Shown piece by piece: positions 27,950 to 35,696 of a DNA stretch of 64,000 bases. Position 1 is the first letter of the stretch; the number at the start of each line of letters is the position of its first letter. The notes below the pieces were generated by a model. It was not told the DNA's origin. It saw only the letters and a list, made by a program, of their open reading frames with translations, and made no database searches. Position numbers and translations under genes: made by a program. The DNA lies in NCBI RefSeq assembly GCF_028550595.1, contig NZ_JAQQGN010000005.1:215891-279890 (forward strand), in the 5' to 3' direction. This DNA comes from Luteimonas sp. BLCC-B24. Lineage in GTDB: Bacteria; Pseudomonadota; Gammaproteobacteria; Xanthomonadales; Xanthomonadaceae.

Positions 27950-27983
27950 GATGGTTCCCGCGCGTGAGGCGCGCGGGACCATC
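27950..27983. terminator. Bidirectional hairpin between convergent genes
   Basis: A 13-bp stem (GATGGT/ACCATC plus CCCGCGC/GCGCGGG) with one bulged T and a 7-nt loop, lying between two convergent stop codons. It has no strong U-tract on either strand but is well placed to separate both transcripts. Confidence 0.55.
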
Positions 27984-27985
27984 GG

Positions 27986-28603
27986 TCAGGCCGGCTGCGC
28001 CTGCGGATGCAGCGCGTAGCTGCCCCAGACGCTGGCCTCGGCCAGTACATGGCCCTGCATGGCCCGCTGCACGTCGCCGGCGGTGAACCGCTCGGGCAGC
28101 TCGAGCCGGGCGACATCGAGCGCGAACAGGCGGAAGAAGTAGCGGTGCGTGCGCAGGTCGTTCGGTGGCGGGTACGGACCGTCGTAGCCGAACCAGTCGC
28201 CGGCCATGTCCGGATCGCCGGCGAACCAGCCGGTGTAGTCGTTGAGTCCCTGACGCGCGCCGGCCGGGCCGGGCGGCGTGCGCTTGCCGCCCTTGGTCAC
28301 GCCGTCACTGGCGCTGCCCTCGGCGATGCTGCGCAGGTCGGACGCGAGGTCGACCATCGCCCAGTGCACGAACGGCCCGCGCGGATGTTCGACCGGAATC
28401 TCGACCCCGTCCTTGCCGGCCAGCGACGGATCGGTGGGCGCATCGGGATCGATGCACAACAGCGCGAACGCGCGCGTGCCGGCCGGCACGTCGTCCCAGG
28501 CCAGGTGCGGATTGCGGTTGCCGCCGAAGCCGTCCGGTGTGCCCGCGGCATACCGGGCCGGAATCGGCTGGCCGGGTTCGAAGCTGTCACTGTGGATACG
28601 CAT
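27986..28603 (-). CDS. YbhB/YbcL-family Raf-kinase-inhibitor-like protein (PEBP)
   Basis: 205 residues; GGGAG precedes ATG 28603. The phosphatidylethanolamine-binding protein fold is indicated by NPHLAWDDVPAGTRAFALL, IDPDAPT, GPFVHWAMVDL and FGYDGPYPPPNDLRTHRYFF. No signal peptide, so cytoplasmic. Role in bacteria is unresolved. Starts 24 bases after the TPR-sulfotransferase stop on the same strand, so probably co-transcribed with it. Confidence 0.92.
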   Translation of the reverse strand: MRIHSDSFEPGQPIPARYAAGTPDGFGGNRNPHLAWDDVPAGTRAFALLCIDPDAPTDPSLAGKDGVEIPVEHPRGPFVHWAMVDLASDLRSIAEGSASDGVTKGGKRTPPGPAGARQGLNDYTGWFAGDPDMAGDWFGYDGPYPPPNDLRTHRYFFRLFALDVARLELPERFTAGDVQRAMQGHVLAEASVWGSYALHPQAQPA

Positions 28604-28627
28604 GTCGTCTCCCGTGCGGTCGAGGAA

Positions 28628-30697
28628 TCAGTCCCGTGGATACCCCAGGCGCACCGCGACCGGCGTCAAGGCGCCGATGGCCGTCGGCAGGGCCTGGATG
28701 TAATTGCGCCAGTGGCCCACCGGGAAGCGGTCCGGGCCTAGGGCGTCGAGCGGCGGCGCGGGGAAATCGGTGATGCCGAGCGCCTCGCCCAGCGACGCGG
28801 CCAGCGCGGCCGGGTCCGCGGCCGGCGCATCGGTACGCACCAGGGTGTGCGGCACGAGGTCCTGCTCGACGATGTCGGCCAGCTGGGCGAGGTGGCGCGC
28901 CAGCCACGCCGCGGCGCGGTCGGCGTCGTCGATGCGCAGGGTCAGCATCGTGCCGAAAGCCAGCCAGTCGATCAGCATGTCGCGCGGATCGCGCACCGCC
29001 AGCAGCAGGCGCGCATTGGGCAGTTCGCTGCGCAGCACCGACACCCAGGCGTTGTCCCACCACGGCAGCCAGTCGACGATCGCGCCTTGCGCGACGCCGC
29101 GCGCCTCGAACTGCGACCGCCAGCCGTCGACGACCTGCGCGGCGGTGAACTCGCCCGCGACGAACCGCGCCGGCGTGGCGGTGCTCTGGAAGGCGTCCGG
29201 CACGCCACCGACGAAGCGGTCACTGCGGAACACGGGAATCATCCGCTCCAGCACCGCGGCGATGCGGTCGGCATTGGCGCCCGGTCCGCCGTAGAGGAAC
29301 ACCGCCGGCGCCTGCGCCGGATCGGCGTCCGCGCGCGCGGGCCACGCGGCCGGCGCCGGCGTGGGTTCGGGCGCGGCGCCTGTCGCGGCGCTCGACTCGA
29401 CGCTGACCGCGGTCCACGTCGCCGCGGCCTCGGCGTGGCGTCCGGCCGCGTCTTGGGCCATGCCGATCCAGCGCTGCAGCATGATGCGGGCGGCATCGTG
29501 CGCGGTGGGCAACAGGCCGTGCGCGAACGCGATCGCGGCATCGGCGTCGCGCGCCAGCAGGCGGTTGAACTGGAACTCGTTGGCGACCGCGTGCCCGGGC
29601 TGCAGCGCGGTGATCACCCGGGACGCGGCCTCGGCGGCGTCGTGATCGCCGGTGGCGGCGTGGTGGGTCATCCGCGCCTGCAGCGCGGGCACGTGATCGG
29701 GCCGCGCGTCGTTCCAGCGCTCGACCACCGCGCCGGCCGATGCACTGCCGAAGGGTTCGAATGCCAGGCGCGACAGCCACAGGTGATCGGCCTCGGGCGC
29801 CGTCGCCAGCGCGCGATCGATCGCCTCGCGCGCCTCGTCGTGGGCACCGGTGGCGCTCCACAGGCCCACCAGCGCCTCGGTGGTGCGCCGCGACTGCGGC
29901 ATCGCCTCGAAGGCCGCGCGCAGCAGCGGCAGCGCGCGCTCCGGCCGACCGGCGCGCAGTTCCAGCTCGCCGCCGATGGTCTGCCACACCGGCGAGGTCT
30001 GGGCCGGGTCGGCATTGAGCTCGGCGATCATGTCGGCGGCTTCGGCCGGCCGGCCCTGCTCCAGCACGATGCGCGCCAGGAGGCCGCGCAGCTGCGCCTG
30101 GCCGGTGGTCTCGAGCACGCGCCGGAACGACTGCTCGGCGAACGCCAGATGGCCGCGGGCCAGATAGGCGAACGCCAGCGCGTTGAGCACCTGCAGGTCC
30201 TCGGGCGCACGCTCGGACGCCGCGACCAGCAGCGCGAGCGCGCGGTCGTGGTCGCCGCGGCGGGAGGCCAGCGTGCCTTCGATCATCGTCGTCCACGGAT
30301 GGTCGGGCGCCACGCGCGCGGCGAGCTTGTGCTGGCGCTCGGCCTCGTCGAGATCGCCGCGGCCGATCGCCAGCTGGGCCTGCATCACGTAGGCGCCGAA
30401 CTGGTTGGGATCGAGTGCGACGCTCTGCGACAGCGCCGCCAGCGCGGCGTCGACGTCGCGGCTGTCGAGCAGCATGCCGGCGCGCTGGAAGTGCAGATCG
30501 GCATCGTCGGGCGCGAGCGCGAGCGCGGCGTCGAGCGCGGCGCGCGCGCCGTCGCGATCGCCGGCGGCGCGCAGCGCGGTCGCCAGCCAGCGCTGGGCCG
30601 CGGCGTCCTGCGGCGCGTCGGCCACGGCCTGGCGCGCGAGGTCCAGCGCTTCGTCGTGGGCGCCGCGGCGCAGGGCGTCGAGAATCCTGTCTTGCAT
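28628..30697 (-). CDS. TPR-repeat protein with C-terminal sulfotransferase-like domain
   Basis: 689 residues. About twelve TPR units occupy residues 1-440 (for example DALRRGAHDEALDLARQAV, then AQRWLATALRAAGDRDGAR). A Pro/Ala linker (about 445-470) leads to a sulfotransferase-like domain. The 5'-PAPS loop position reads LYGGPGANADRIAAVL instead of the usual PSGTT-type loop, but the 3'-phosphate motif is good (VRDPRDMLIDWL), as is LPWWDNAW before it. Such fusions are widespread in proteobacteria; substrate unknown and the altered loop may weaken PAPS binding. No secretion signal. Confidence 0.85.
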   Translation of the reverse strand: MQDRILDALRRGAHDEALDLARQAVADAPQDAAAQRWLATALRAAGDRDGARAALDAALALAPDDADLHFQRAGMLLDSRDVDAALAALSQSVALDPNQFGAYVMQAQLAIGRGDLDEAERQHKLAARVAPDHPWTTMIEGTLASRRGDHDRALALLVAASERAPEDLQVLNALAFAYLARGHLAFAEQSFRRVLETTGQAQLRGLLARIVLEQGRPAEAADMIAELNADPAQTSPVWQTIGGELELRAGRPERALPLLRAAFEAMPQSRRTTEALVGLWSATGAHDEAREAIDRALATAPEADHLWLSRLAFEPFGSASAGAVVERWNDARPDHVPALQARMTHHAATGDHDAAEAASRVITALQPGHAVANEFQFNRLLARDADAAIAFAHGLLPTAHDAARIMLQRWIGMAQDAAGRHAEAAATWTAVSVESSAATGAAPEPTPAPAAWPARADADPAQAPAVFLYGGPGANADRIAAVLERMIPVFRSDRFVGGVPDAFQSTATPARFVAGEFTAAQVVDGWRSQFEARGVAQGAIVDWLPWWDNAWVSVLRSELPNARLLLAVRDPRDMLIDWLAFGTMLTLRIDDADRAAAWLARHLAQLADIVEQDLVPHTLVRTDAPAADPAALAASLGEALGITDFPAPPLDALGPDRFPVGHWRNYIQALPTAIGALTPVAVRLGYPRD

Positions 30698-30781
30698 CGT
30701 GTCTGCTGCCGGCGCGGAGCCGTCCGTCGGGATGGCCGGCCATTGTAGCGAGCGCGGCGGACGCGGCCGCTCCGCGCCGGA

Positions 30782-31894
30782 TCAGGCGCCGGTCGGGTTG
30801 GCGTGGATCGCCGCGGCCAGTCGGGTGCGGGTGCCGGCTTCGCGCGCCGCGTCGGCATGCGTGGCCAGGCGGGCGGTCACCCAGCGCTCGGCAAACCCGT
30901 CGAGGCGCGCGTCGAGCAGGAAGCCGCAGTGGCCGCCCCAGCGGCTCAGCTCCACCCGGGCATGCCCGGGCAGCGCCAGCGCGTGGAATTCGTCGAGCGG
31001 GATCACCGGATCGTCCGCCGACATCAGGATGTCGGCCGGCACCTGCAGGGCGGCGAGCCGGTCGCCGGCGATCGAATAGCCGTCGAAGTAACGGTCGATC
31101 GAACCGAAATCGGTGTGCGTGTGCACCAGCCAGTCGGTGAGTTCGCGCATGCCCAGCTTGAGCGTCGCGTCGTCGAAGGTGTGGCGCTGCGGAAACAGTT
31201 CGCGCTTGCGCCGCAGCGACGCCCGCCAGTTGCGCTCGAAATGGCGCAGGTACAGGCGGTGGCCGCGCTCCATGTAGAGCATCGTGCGCGCGGGATCGAT
31301 GACCGGGCACACGGCGGCCACGCCCGCCAGCTGCAGGCCCGCGGCCGGCGCGCGCAGCCCCAGCCGCAGCGCGAAGTTGCCGCCCAGCGAATACCCCGCC
31401 GCGACCATCGGACGCGCCGGAAACCGCCGCGCCACATCGACCGCGGCGTGGACCACCTCGTCGATGCGGTTGGAATGGAAGATCGCCTCGTTGAGATGGT
31501 GGCTGCCGCCGTGATCGCGGAAATTCAGCCGGAACACCTCGAAGCCGCGTTCGAGCATGCGGGCTGCGGTCAGCCGCATGTAGCTCGATTCGGTGCTGCC
31601 CTCCCAGCCGTGCAGCAGCAGCGCCAGACCGCGCGGGGCCTGGCCCGGCACCACGCTGTGCAGGCCGTGCAGGCGCACGCCGTCACCGCCGTCGACCAGG
31701 TGCTCGGTGGTCACCGCACCGGTGCCCGCCAGCCGCCGGGCTCCGCGCTGGCGCCGCCAGGGGCTGCTGGCCAGCACGGTCTGCACGTGCGGGCTGCGCA
31801 GCCACAGCGGCGGGGCGTAATCGCTGCCGCCGACGCGTGCGTTGCCCGCCGCGGCCGCGGATGCATCCGCATCGAGCGGACGCTCGAACGTCAT
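30782..31894 (-). CDS. YheT-like alpha/beta hydrolase
   Basis: 370 residues from ATG 31894, which overlaps the acyltransferase stop (ATGA). The triad is Ser169 in GYSLGGN, Asp295 in SADDPVIP and His322 in GGHCGF. The start region (DYAPPLWLRSPHVQTVLAS) and the oxyanion segment LLLHGWEGSTESSYM are typical of YheT/EMB8-type hydrolases, some of which act on acyl or lipid esters. Coupling to a PlsC-type acyltransferase suggests work on lipids, though this is inference. Confidence 0.9.
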   Translation of the reverse strand: MTFERPLDADASAAAAGNARVGGSDYAPPLWLRSPHVQTVLASSPWRRQRGARRLAGTGAVTTEHLVDGGDGVRLHGLHSVVPGQAPRGLALLLHGWEGSTESSYMRLTAARMLERGFEVFRLNFRDHGGSHHLNEAIFHSNRIDEVVHAAVDVARRFPARPMVAAGYSLGGNFALRLGLRAPAAGLQLAGVAAVCPVIDPARTMLYMERGHRLYLRHFERNWRASLRRKRELFPQRHTFDDATLKLGMRELTDWLVHTHTDFGSIDRYFDGYSIAGDRLAALQVPADILMSADDPVIPLDEFHALALPGHARVELSRWGGHCGFLLDARLDGFAERWVTARLATHADAAREAGTRTRLAAAIHANPTGA

Positions 31895-32691
31895 CCCACC
31901 GGTCCCAGCGCGGCGACGATGCGTTCGCGCGAGACCTCGGCGATCCGCCGCCGGCCCTCGGTGTTGGCCGGCAGAATGGGGTCGAGGAACATCACCTCGG
32001 CCGGGCGCACCGGCTCGCCGAGCAGGCGCAGGAAATTGGCGAAGAACGATTCGCGCTCGCCGAACGCGACCGTGGCCTGCCCTTCCCCGTCGGCGCCGTA
32101 GCGCAGCGCCACCGGCTGCACGGCCACGTCGGCCTCGACCGCGGCCTGGAAGATGCGCGCATGGAAGGGCCCGACGTGATCGCCGCCGCGGGTGCGGCCT
32201 TCGGGAAACACGCCCACGCCCCGCCCGCTGCGCAGGCGCGCGACCATCTCGTGGAGCACGCCGCCCAGCGATTCCTGGCTGCCGCGCTGGTGGAAGATCG
32301 TCTCGCCGCGGCCCGCCAGCCAGCCGACCACCGGCCAGCCGGCGATTTCGCGCTTGGCGACGAAGCCCATCATCCGCTGGCTGTGGAGTGCGGAAATGTC
32401 GATCCAGCTCACGTGGTTGGCGACGAACAGCACCGCGCCCGGCAACGGCGTCCCCACCCGGCGCAGGCGGAAGCCGAAGATCCACATCAGCCCGCCCTGC
32501 CACCAGCGGATCGCGCGATGGCCGGGCGACTCCGCCGTCCAGCGGCGCCCGGCCAGCGCCGGCATGCCGAGTATCAGCACCACCGGCAGATGCACGCATG
32601 CATGCCACAGCAACATCGGTACGCGGACCGCATAGCGCAGCGCGCGCGCGGGCGTACCGCCAGCGGCGGCCAGACGGGGGAGCGAGGTCAT
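31891..32691 (-). CDS. 1-acyl-sn-glycerol-3-phosphate acyltransferase-like protein
   Basis: 266-residue PlsC-family (LPLAT) enzyme, membrane-associated through an N-terminal hydrophobic segment (about 22-48). Catalytic NHVSWID gives His93 and Asp98 (HX4D) and the phosphate-binding block is FPEGR at 162-166. It would transfer an acyl chain from acyl-ACP or acyl-CoA to lysophosphatidate or a related lysolipid; another acyl acceptor such as ornithine lipid is possible. Head of a two-gene unit with the YheT-like hydrolase. Confidence 0.9.
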   Translation of the reverse strand: MTSLPRLAAAGGTPARALRYAVRVPMLLWHACVHLPVVLILGMPALAGRRWTAESPGHRAIRWWQGGLMWIFGFRLRRVGTPLPGAVLFVANHVSWIDISALHSQRMMGFVAKREIAGWPVVGWLAGRGETIFHQRGSQESLGGVLHEMVARLRSGRGVGVFPEGRTRGGDHVGPFHARIFQAAVEADVAVQPVALRYGADGEGQATVAFGERESFFANFLRLLGEPVRPAEVMFLDPILPANTEGRRRIAEVSRERIVAALGPVG

Positions 32692-32746
32692 GCGGGCACG
32701 ATACCGAAAGCCGACCGGCGCCGGCTAGCGAAATGAATGCGCGATG

Positions 32747-33163
32747 TCACGGCTTCGGTATCACGGCGAGGGTCAGACGCGACACGCAGACGGCGCGTCC
32801 GCGCTCGTCCTCGATGCGGATGTCCCACACCTGGGTGCTGCGGCCGACGTGCACCGCGCGCGCCGTGCCGGTGACCAGGCCACTGCGCACCCCGCGCAGA
32901 TGGTTGGCGTTGATCTCGATGCCGACCACGCCGCAGCCCTCGGGCGCGGCCAGACCGCCGCCGGTGCTGCCGAGCGTCTCGGCCAGCAACGCGGACGCCC
33001 CGCCGTGCAGCAGGCCGTAGGGCTGATGGGTGCGGCCATCGACCGGCATCGTCGCGCGCAGGTAGTCGGCGCCGATCTCGGTGAACACGATGCCGAGCGC
33101 GGCGATCGCGGTATCGGTCGACAGGGCGTTGAGCTGGTCGACCGTGGTGTCAGTGCGGAACAT
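32747..33163 (-). CDS. Hotdog-fold acyl-CoA thioesterase (PaaI/YbdB type)
   Basis: 138 residues. GLLHGGASALLAETLGS contains the HGG helix cap (53-55) and catalytic Glu62, as in EntH/YbdB, MenI and PaaI thioesterases. The C-terminal VWDIRIEDERGRAVCVSRLTL, in the fold's last strands, is also typical. Likely substrate is an aryl- or hydroxynaphthoyl-CoA. A GGATCC stretch serves as a weak ribosome site. It is the last minus-strand gene below the four small genes and may lie on their transcript, with 118 bases between. Confidence 0.88.
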   Translation of the reverse strand: MFRTDTTVDQLNALSTDTAIAALGIVFTEIGADYLRATMPVDGRTHQPYGLLHGGASALLAETLGSTGGGLAAPEGCGVVGIEINANHLRGVRSGLVTGTARAVHVGRSTQVWDIRIEDERGRAVCVSRLTLAVIPKP

Positions 33164-33281
33164 GCGGCGCGGATCCGGTGTGGGGAGCCGGACAGCTTAA
33201 GACCCCCGGCGGTGTCCGCCAGACCCGGACCGCCACGCAGCGTCGTCCACGGTGCGGATGCCGTCCGGCGTGCGCGGCGGG

Positions 33282-33431
33282 TCAGTGCACCCGGAACAGC
33301 GTCGGACGCGGGGCGCTCAGCCACGAGGCGCGCGTATAGCGGCTGCCGAACGACGGCGGGGCGAGGCGGTGATCCAGCGCACGCGGGGACGCGGCGGTGG
33401 CGGGAACGGGTGATGTCGAGGGACGGGACAT
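33282..33431 (-). CDS. Small Arg-rich protein, cluster member 4
   Basis: 49 codons, ATG 33431 with CAGGAG 8 nt upstream. It shares with member 1 an ordered set of blocks: PRALD, then SFG-x-x-Y-x-R-x-S, then APR, and a C-terminal FRV. The peptide has no lysine, seven arginines and one acidic residue (Asp20). It ends P-T-L-F-R-V-H. No signal peptide or helix of note; probably unstructured alone. Shadow frames over the same bases have no ribosome site. Confidence 0.68.
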   Translation of the reverse strand: MSRPSTSPVPATAASPRALDHRLAPPSFGSRYTRASWLSAPRPTLFRVH

Positions 33432-33470
33432 GGCGGAACTCCTGACGGCGCGGTTGCGCGGACGGCGGAC

Positions 33471-33608
33471 TCAGACCAGGCGGAAGCGGGCGGGGAACGG
33501 CGAGGCCGTGGCGGCACGCCGGCGCTCGGCGAAATCGCGGCGGAACGGACGCGCGGTGGGCTGGGCGGCGATCGGCGCGAGCCGGGACGGGGCGGACATG
33601 CGGTGCAT
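33471..33608 (-). CDS. Small Arg-rich protein, cluster member 3
   Basis: 45 codons from ATG 33608 with GAGGATC placed 7-8 nt upstream; a second ATG lies three codons in. Ten arginines, no lysine, two acidic residues (Asp25, Glu28), giving a very high predicted pI. The C-terminus F-P-A-R-F-R-L-V matches member 1 (V-P-A-R-F-R-V-V). A central RRDFAERRRA patch is the most basic stretch. 39 bases separate its stop from the ATG of member 4. Confidence 0.66.
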   Translation of the reverse strand: MHRMSAPSRLAPIAAQPTARPFRRDFAERRRAATASPFPARFRLV

Positions 33609-33637
33609 CGGCGGATCCTCGGGTGGGGCGGACGGGT

Positions 33638-33811
33638 TCAGGCGATCTGGAAGCGGCTGGGCAGGGTGCCGGCGGCGTAGCGTGCGCGGGCATAGCCGGC
33701 GGTGCGTGCCGAGGCCACCAGGCGGGCGGTGCAGGTCGGGAGGCCTGCGGCCGCATCGGCGACGGGGAGGCGGGCGGCGGCGGCGTGAACGATGGCGAGC
33801 ATGCGGGTCAT
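33638..33811 (-). CDS. Small Arg-rich protein, cluster member 2
   Basis: 57 codons, ATG 33811 with CCAGGA upstream. Alanine-rich, amphipathic N-terminal half (TRMLAIVHAAAARL) and one Cys (27). The C-terminal segment RTAGYARARYAAGTLPSRFQIA, quoted here only as its blocks GYARARY and LPSRFQIA, aligns with the P-x-R-F-x end of members 1 and 3. No lysine, six arginines, one Asp. It is the most divergent of the four. Confidence 0.66.
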   Translation of the reverse strand: MTRMLAIVHAAAARLPVADAAAGLPTCTARLVASARTAGYARARYAAGTLPSRFQIA

Positions 33812-33838
33812 GGCGATGGGTCCTGGGAACGGGGGCGG

Positions 33839-33994
33839 TCAGACGACGCGGAAGCGGGCGGGCACCGACGGGCGGCTGTAGCTGCGCGGCGCGGCGTAGC
33901 CGCTGCTGCGGCCGTAGCCGGTGCCGAAGCTGCGGGCACGCGGGGCGAGGTCGAGGGCGCGGGGGGCGGCGGCGTGGGGGGTCTGGGTCTGCAT
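33839..33994 (-). CDS. Small Arg-rich protein, cluster member 1
   Basis: 51 codons, ATG 33994 with a strong Shine-Dalgarno (CAGGAG, 8-9 nt). An upstream in-frame start (34060) would skip that site. Blocks: APRALDLAPRAR, SFGTGYGRSSGYAAPR, and end P-A-R-F-R-V-V. Eight arginines, no lysine, one Asp: strongly basic. First of four regularly spaced genes (gaps of 27, 29 and 39 bases), so one transcript is likely. No match to a characterised family comes to mind. RiPP precursors, nucleic-acid-binding peptides or stress peptides are all possible. Confidence 0.7.
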   Translation of the reverse strand: MQTQTPHAAAPRALDLAPRARSFGTGYGRSSGYAAPRSYSRPSVPARFRVV

Positions 33995-34074
33995 GGCGGG
34001 TCTCCTGGGTCGGTGTGCTTCGGTGTGCTGGTAGACTACAACACCACCGTCCGATAACACCAGGTGCCGAAGGT

Positions 34075-34115
34075 CATATCCCCCGCCTTGCGCTTATTTG
34101 TTCAGCTTTTGTTCA
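34075..34115 (-). promoter_or_regulatory. Predicted promoter with 11-bp-period direct repeat, upstream of the small-protein cluster
   Basis: In an AT-rich island, TTTGTTCA occurs twice (34097-34104 and 34108-34115), one helical turn apart. On the minus strand the inner copy overlaps a possible -35 (TGAACA, 34104-34099), 18 bp from a weak -10 (GATATG, 34080-34075). Direct repeats of this period are typical of OmpR/PhoB-family activator sites. The leader to member 1 would be about 75 nt. Confidence 0.4.
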
Positions 34116-34480
34116 TATATTGGTGTCGCGACGAGGCCGTGCGGTCGGCGCGCCTCTCGGCCTGTGAACCGACGCGCCGATGCCGTCGCCCGCGTCCCCA
34201 CCCGCGCGCAGCGGGCGGTCATCGCGTCGCGCAGGCGCGGCCCCGCGACGGATGACGAGTCCCGGTGCGAGCCCGCCACCGCCCGGCCGGCGGGCATGCG
34301 GGCTCGGCCTCGCGCAGCGCGGGTCGGAAAGACCGGGGTCGGCCGTCGGCGCGGTATCGCCCTGCCGAACGGCTTCGCACCGGACGGGCCGATGCGTCGC
34401 GTGCGGGCATCCGTGCACACGGCCCTCCCCTGCCTGCCGGCGCGGCCTGTCCACAGGCACGCGGCCGTGCCTGCACGCCC

Positions 34481-34507
34481 AAAAAAAAAGCCCCGCGGAC
34501 GCGGGGC
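34481..34507 (-). terminator. Rho-independent terminator of the mla operon
   Basis: On the minus strand: GCCCCGC, loop GTCC, GCGGGGC, then nine T. It begins 25 bases after the mlaA stop. The clearest intrinsic terminator in the window. Confidence 0.92.
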
Positions 34508-34531
34508 TTCGATGCACGGGGGCGACAGCGC

Positions 34532-35650
34532 TCAGGGCGGCGTGGGCACGCCGGGGATCACCGGCATCACGTCGACCGGAACCGTCGGCATCGCGTCGTC
34601 TTCGAACAGGTAATCGGGCAGGCCGTCGGTGTCGTCGCTGTGGCGACGCACGGATTCGATCTGGTAGGCACGCCGCTGCATCCAGGCGTCGCGGATCAGC
34701 GCGTACTCGTCGGCCGCGCCCTCGCGCATGCTGTCGACGGCGAACAGCCGGGTGCGCAGGTCGACCAGTTGCAGGCCCTGCAGGCCGTAGCGCCATTCGT
34801 CGTCGCCGATCTGGCGCATCGGCGACAGCGGCGCATCCCCGATCAGGCCGAAGCCGTCGCGCAGCGTGCGCGGCCCGAACAGCGGCAGCTCGACGTAGCG
34901 CGAGTTGCGCCACCCCCAGACACCGAGCGTCTGGCCGAAATCGGCATCGCGATGGGGAATGTCGGCATCCGACGCCGGATCGAAGATGCCGCCGATCCCG
35001 AGCGTGCTGTTGAGCAGGAACCGGCCCAGCGACTGGCCCGCGGCCTTCGGCCGCCCCTGCAACAGCGCGTTGACCGCACTCACCGGCTGGCCGAGGTTGC
35101 TGAAGAAGTTGGTCACGCCCAGGCGCACCGGGCGCGGCACCACCTTGACGTAGGCGCGCGCCAGCGGCGTCGCGATCGCGCGGTCGACCGCGCTGTTGAA
35201 CGCGAACACGCGCCGGTTGAGCGGCTCCCAGGGGTCGTAGCTGCGCGGCATCTGCGCGGCTTCGGGCAGCGTCGGATCGTAGACCGGGTCGTAGACGTCG
35301 GTGCCGTACAGCGCCGCGTAGTCGAGTTCGGCCTGGGTGGGCACGGCGTCGACCGGCGTGCCGTCGGGCGGGCCCGCGTCGCCGGCGACGCGCGCAGCCT
35401 CGTCGAAGGCCTCGATGACCTCGCCGGTGTCGGGCGACGCGGCGGTTTCGGCGGCATCGGCATCCGCGGCCGAGGGGACATCGAGCGGCGCGGGCGCGTC
35501 GGTGGCCGTCGCGGCGTCGCCGGTCCCGACGTCCGCGACCGGGGGCGGGACGCGGTCGCGCGGCGCGCCGGTGCCGGCGCACCCGGCGAGCACCGCCGCG
35601 GCGAGCAGCGGTGACAGCAGGCGGATCGTGAGGGAATTGGACATCGTCAT
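34532..35650 (-). CDS. mlaA: MlaA outer-membrane lipoprotein (phospholipid transport)
   Basis: Removes phospholipids from the outer leaflet of the outer membrane, with porin partners, passing them to MlaC. 372 residues, lipobox LAGC near residue 24. The MlaA domain starts only at about 138 (YDPWEPLNRRVFAFN) and runs to about 335 (NFFSNLGQPVSAVNALLQG, FGQTLGVWGW, and LPLFGPRTLRDGFG are typical). Residues 25-135 are an Ala/Asp/Pro-rich, probably disordered extension absent from E. coli MlaA (251 residues). ATG 35650 follows CAACGGA; an ATG two codons in is the alternative. Last gene of mlaFEDCBA here, unlike E. coli where it is unlinked. Confidence 0.93.
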   Translation of the reverse strand: MTMSNSLTIRLLSPLLAAAVLAGCAGTGAPRDRVPPPVADVGTGDAATATDAPAPLDVPSAADADAAETAASPDTGEVIEAFDEAARVAGDAGPPDGTPVDAVPTQAELDYAALYGTDVYDPVYDPTLPEAAQMPRSYDPWEPLNRRVFAFNSAVDRAIATPLARAYVKVVPRPVRLGVTNFFSNLGQPVSAVNALLQGRPKAAGQSLGRFLLNSTLGIGGIFDPASDADIPHRDADFGQTLGVWGWRNSRYVELPLFGPRTLRDGFGLIGDAPLSPMRQIGDDEWRYGLQGLQLVDLRTRLFAVDSMREGAADEYALIRDAWMQRRAYQIESVRRHSDDTDGLPDYLFEDDAMPTVPVDVMPVIPGVPTPP

Positions 35651-35696
35651 GGTCCGTTGGAGTCCACGCCGCGGACGCGGCGACGGGCGGGCGGCC

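Larger units (their letters stand above)
33995..34531. other. Intergenic region: small-cluster promoter side and mlaA terminator
   Basis: 537 bases without a supported gene. It contains the AT-rich patch at 34085-34125, a second perfect hairpin (CAGGCACG/CGTGCCTG, 34454-34473) just beyond the mlaA terminator, and the terminator itself. Long open frames in the 34100-34480 part lack ribosome sites and family resemblance. Confidence 0.55.

Noticed and set aside
33471..33608. The four small genes as fragments of one decayed larger gene
   Set aside because: Each has its own ribosome site and start, the frames differ, and the conserved motif recurs at each C-terminus rather than once.
34097..34115. 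The TTTGTTCA direct repeat as a true Pho box or LexA site
   Set aside because: Spacing fits PhoB, but the half-sites do not match CTGTCAT well, and it is not a LexA palindrome. Kept only as an unnamed activator-type repeat.
34454..34473. The perfect 8-bp hairpin beyond the mlaA terminator as a second terminator or small RNA
   Set aside because: On the plus strand it is followed by A residues, on the minus strand it lies after termination should be complete, and no promoter was seen.
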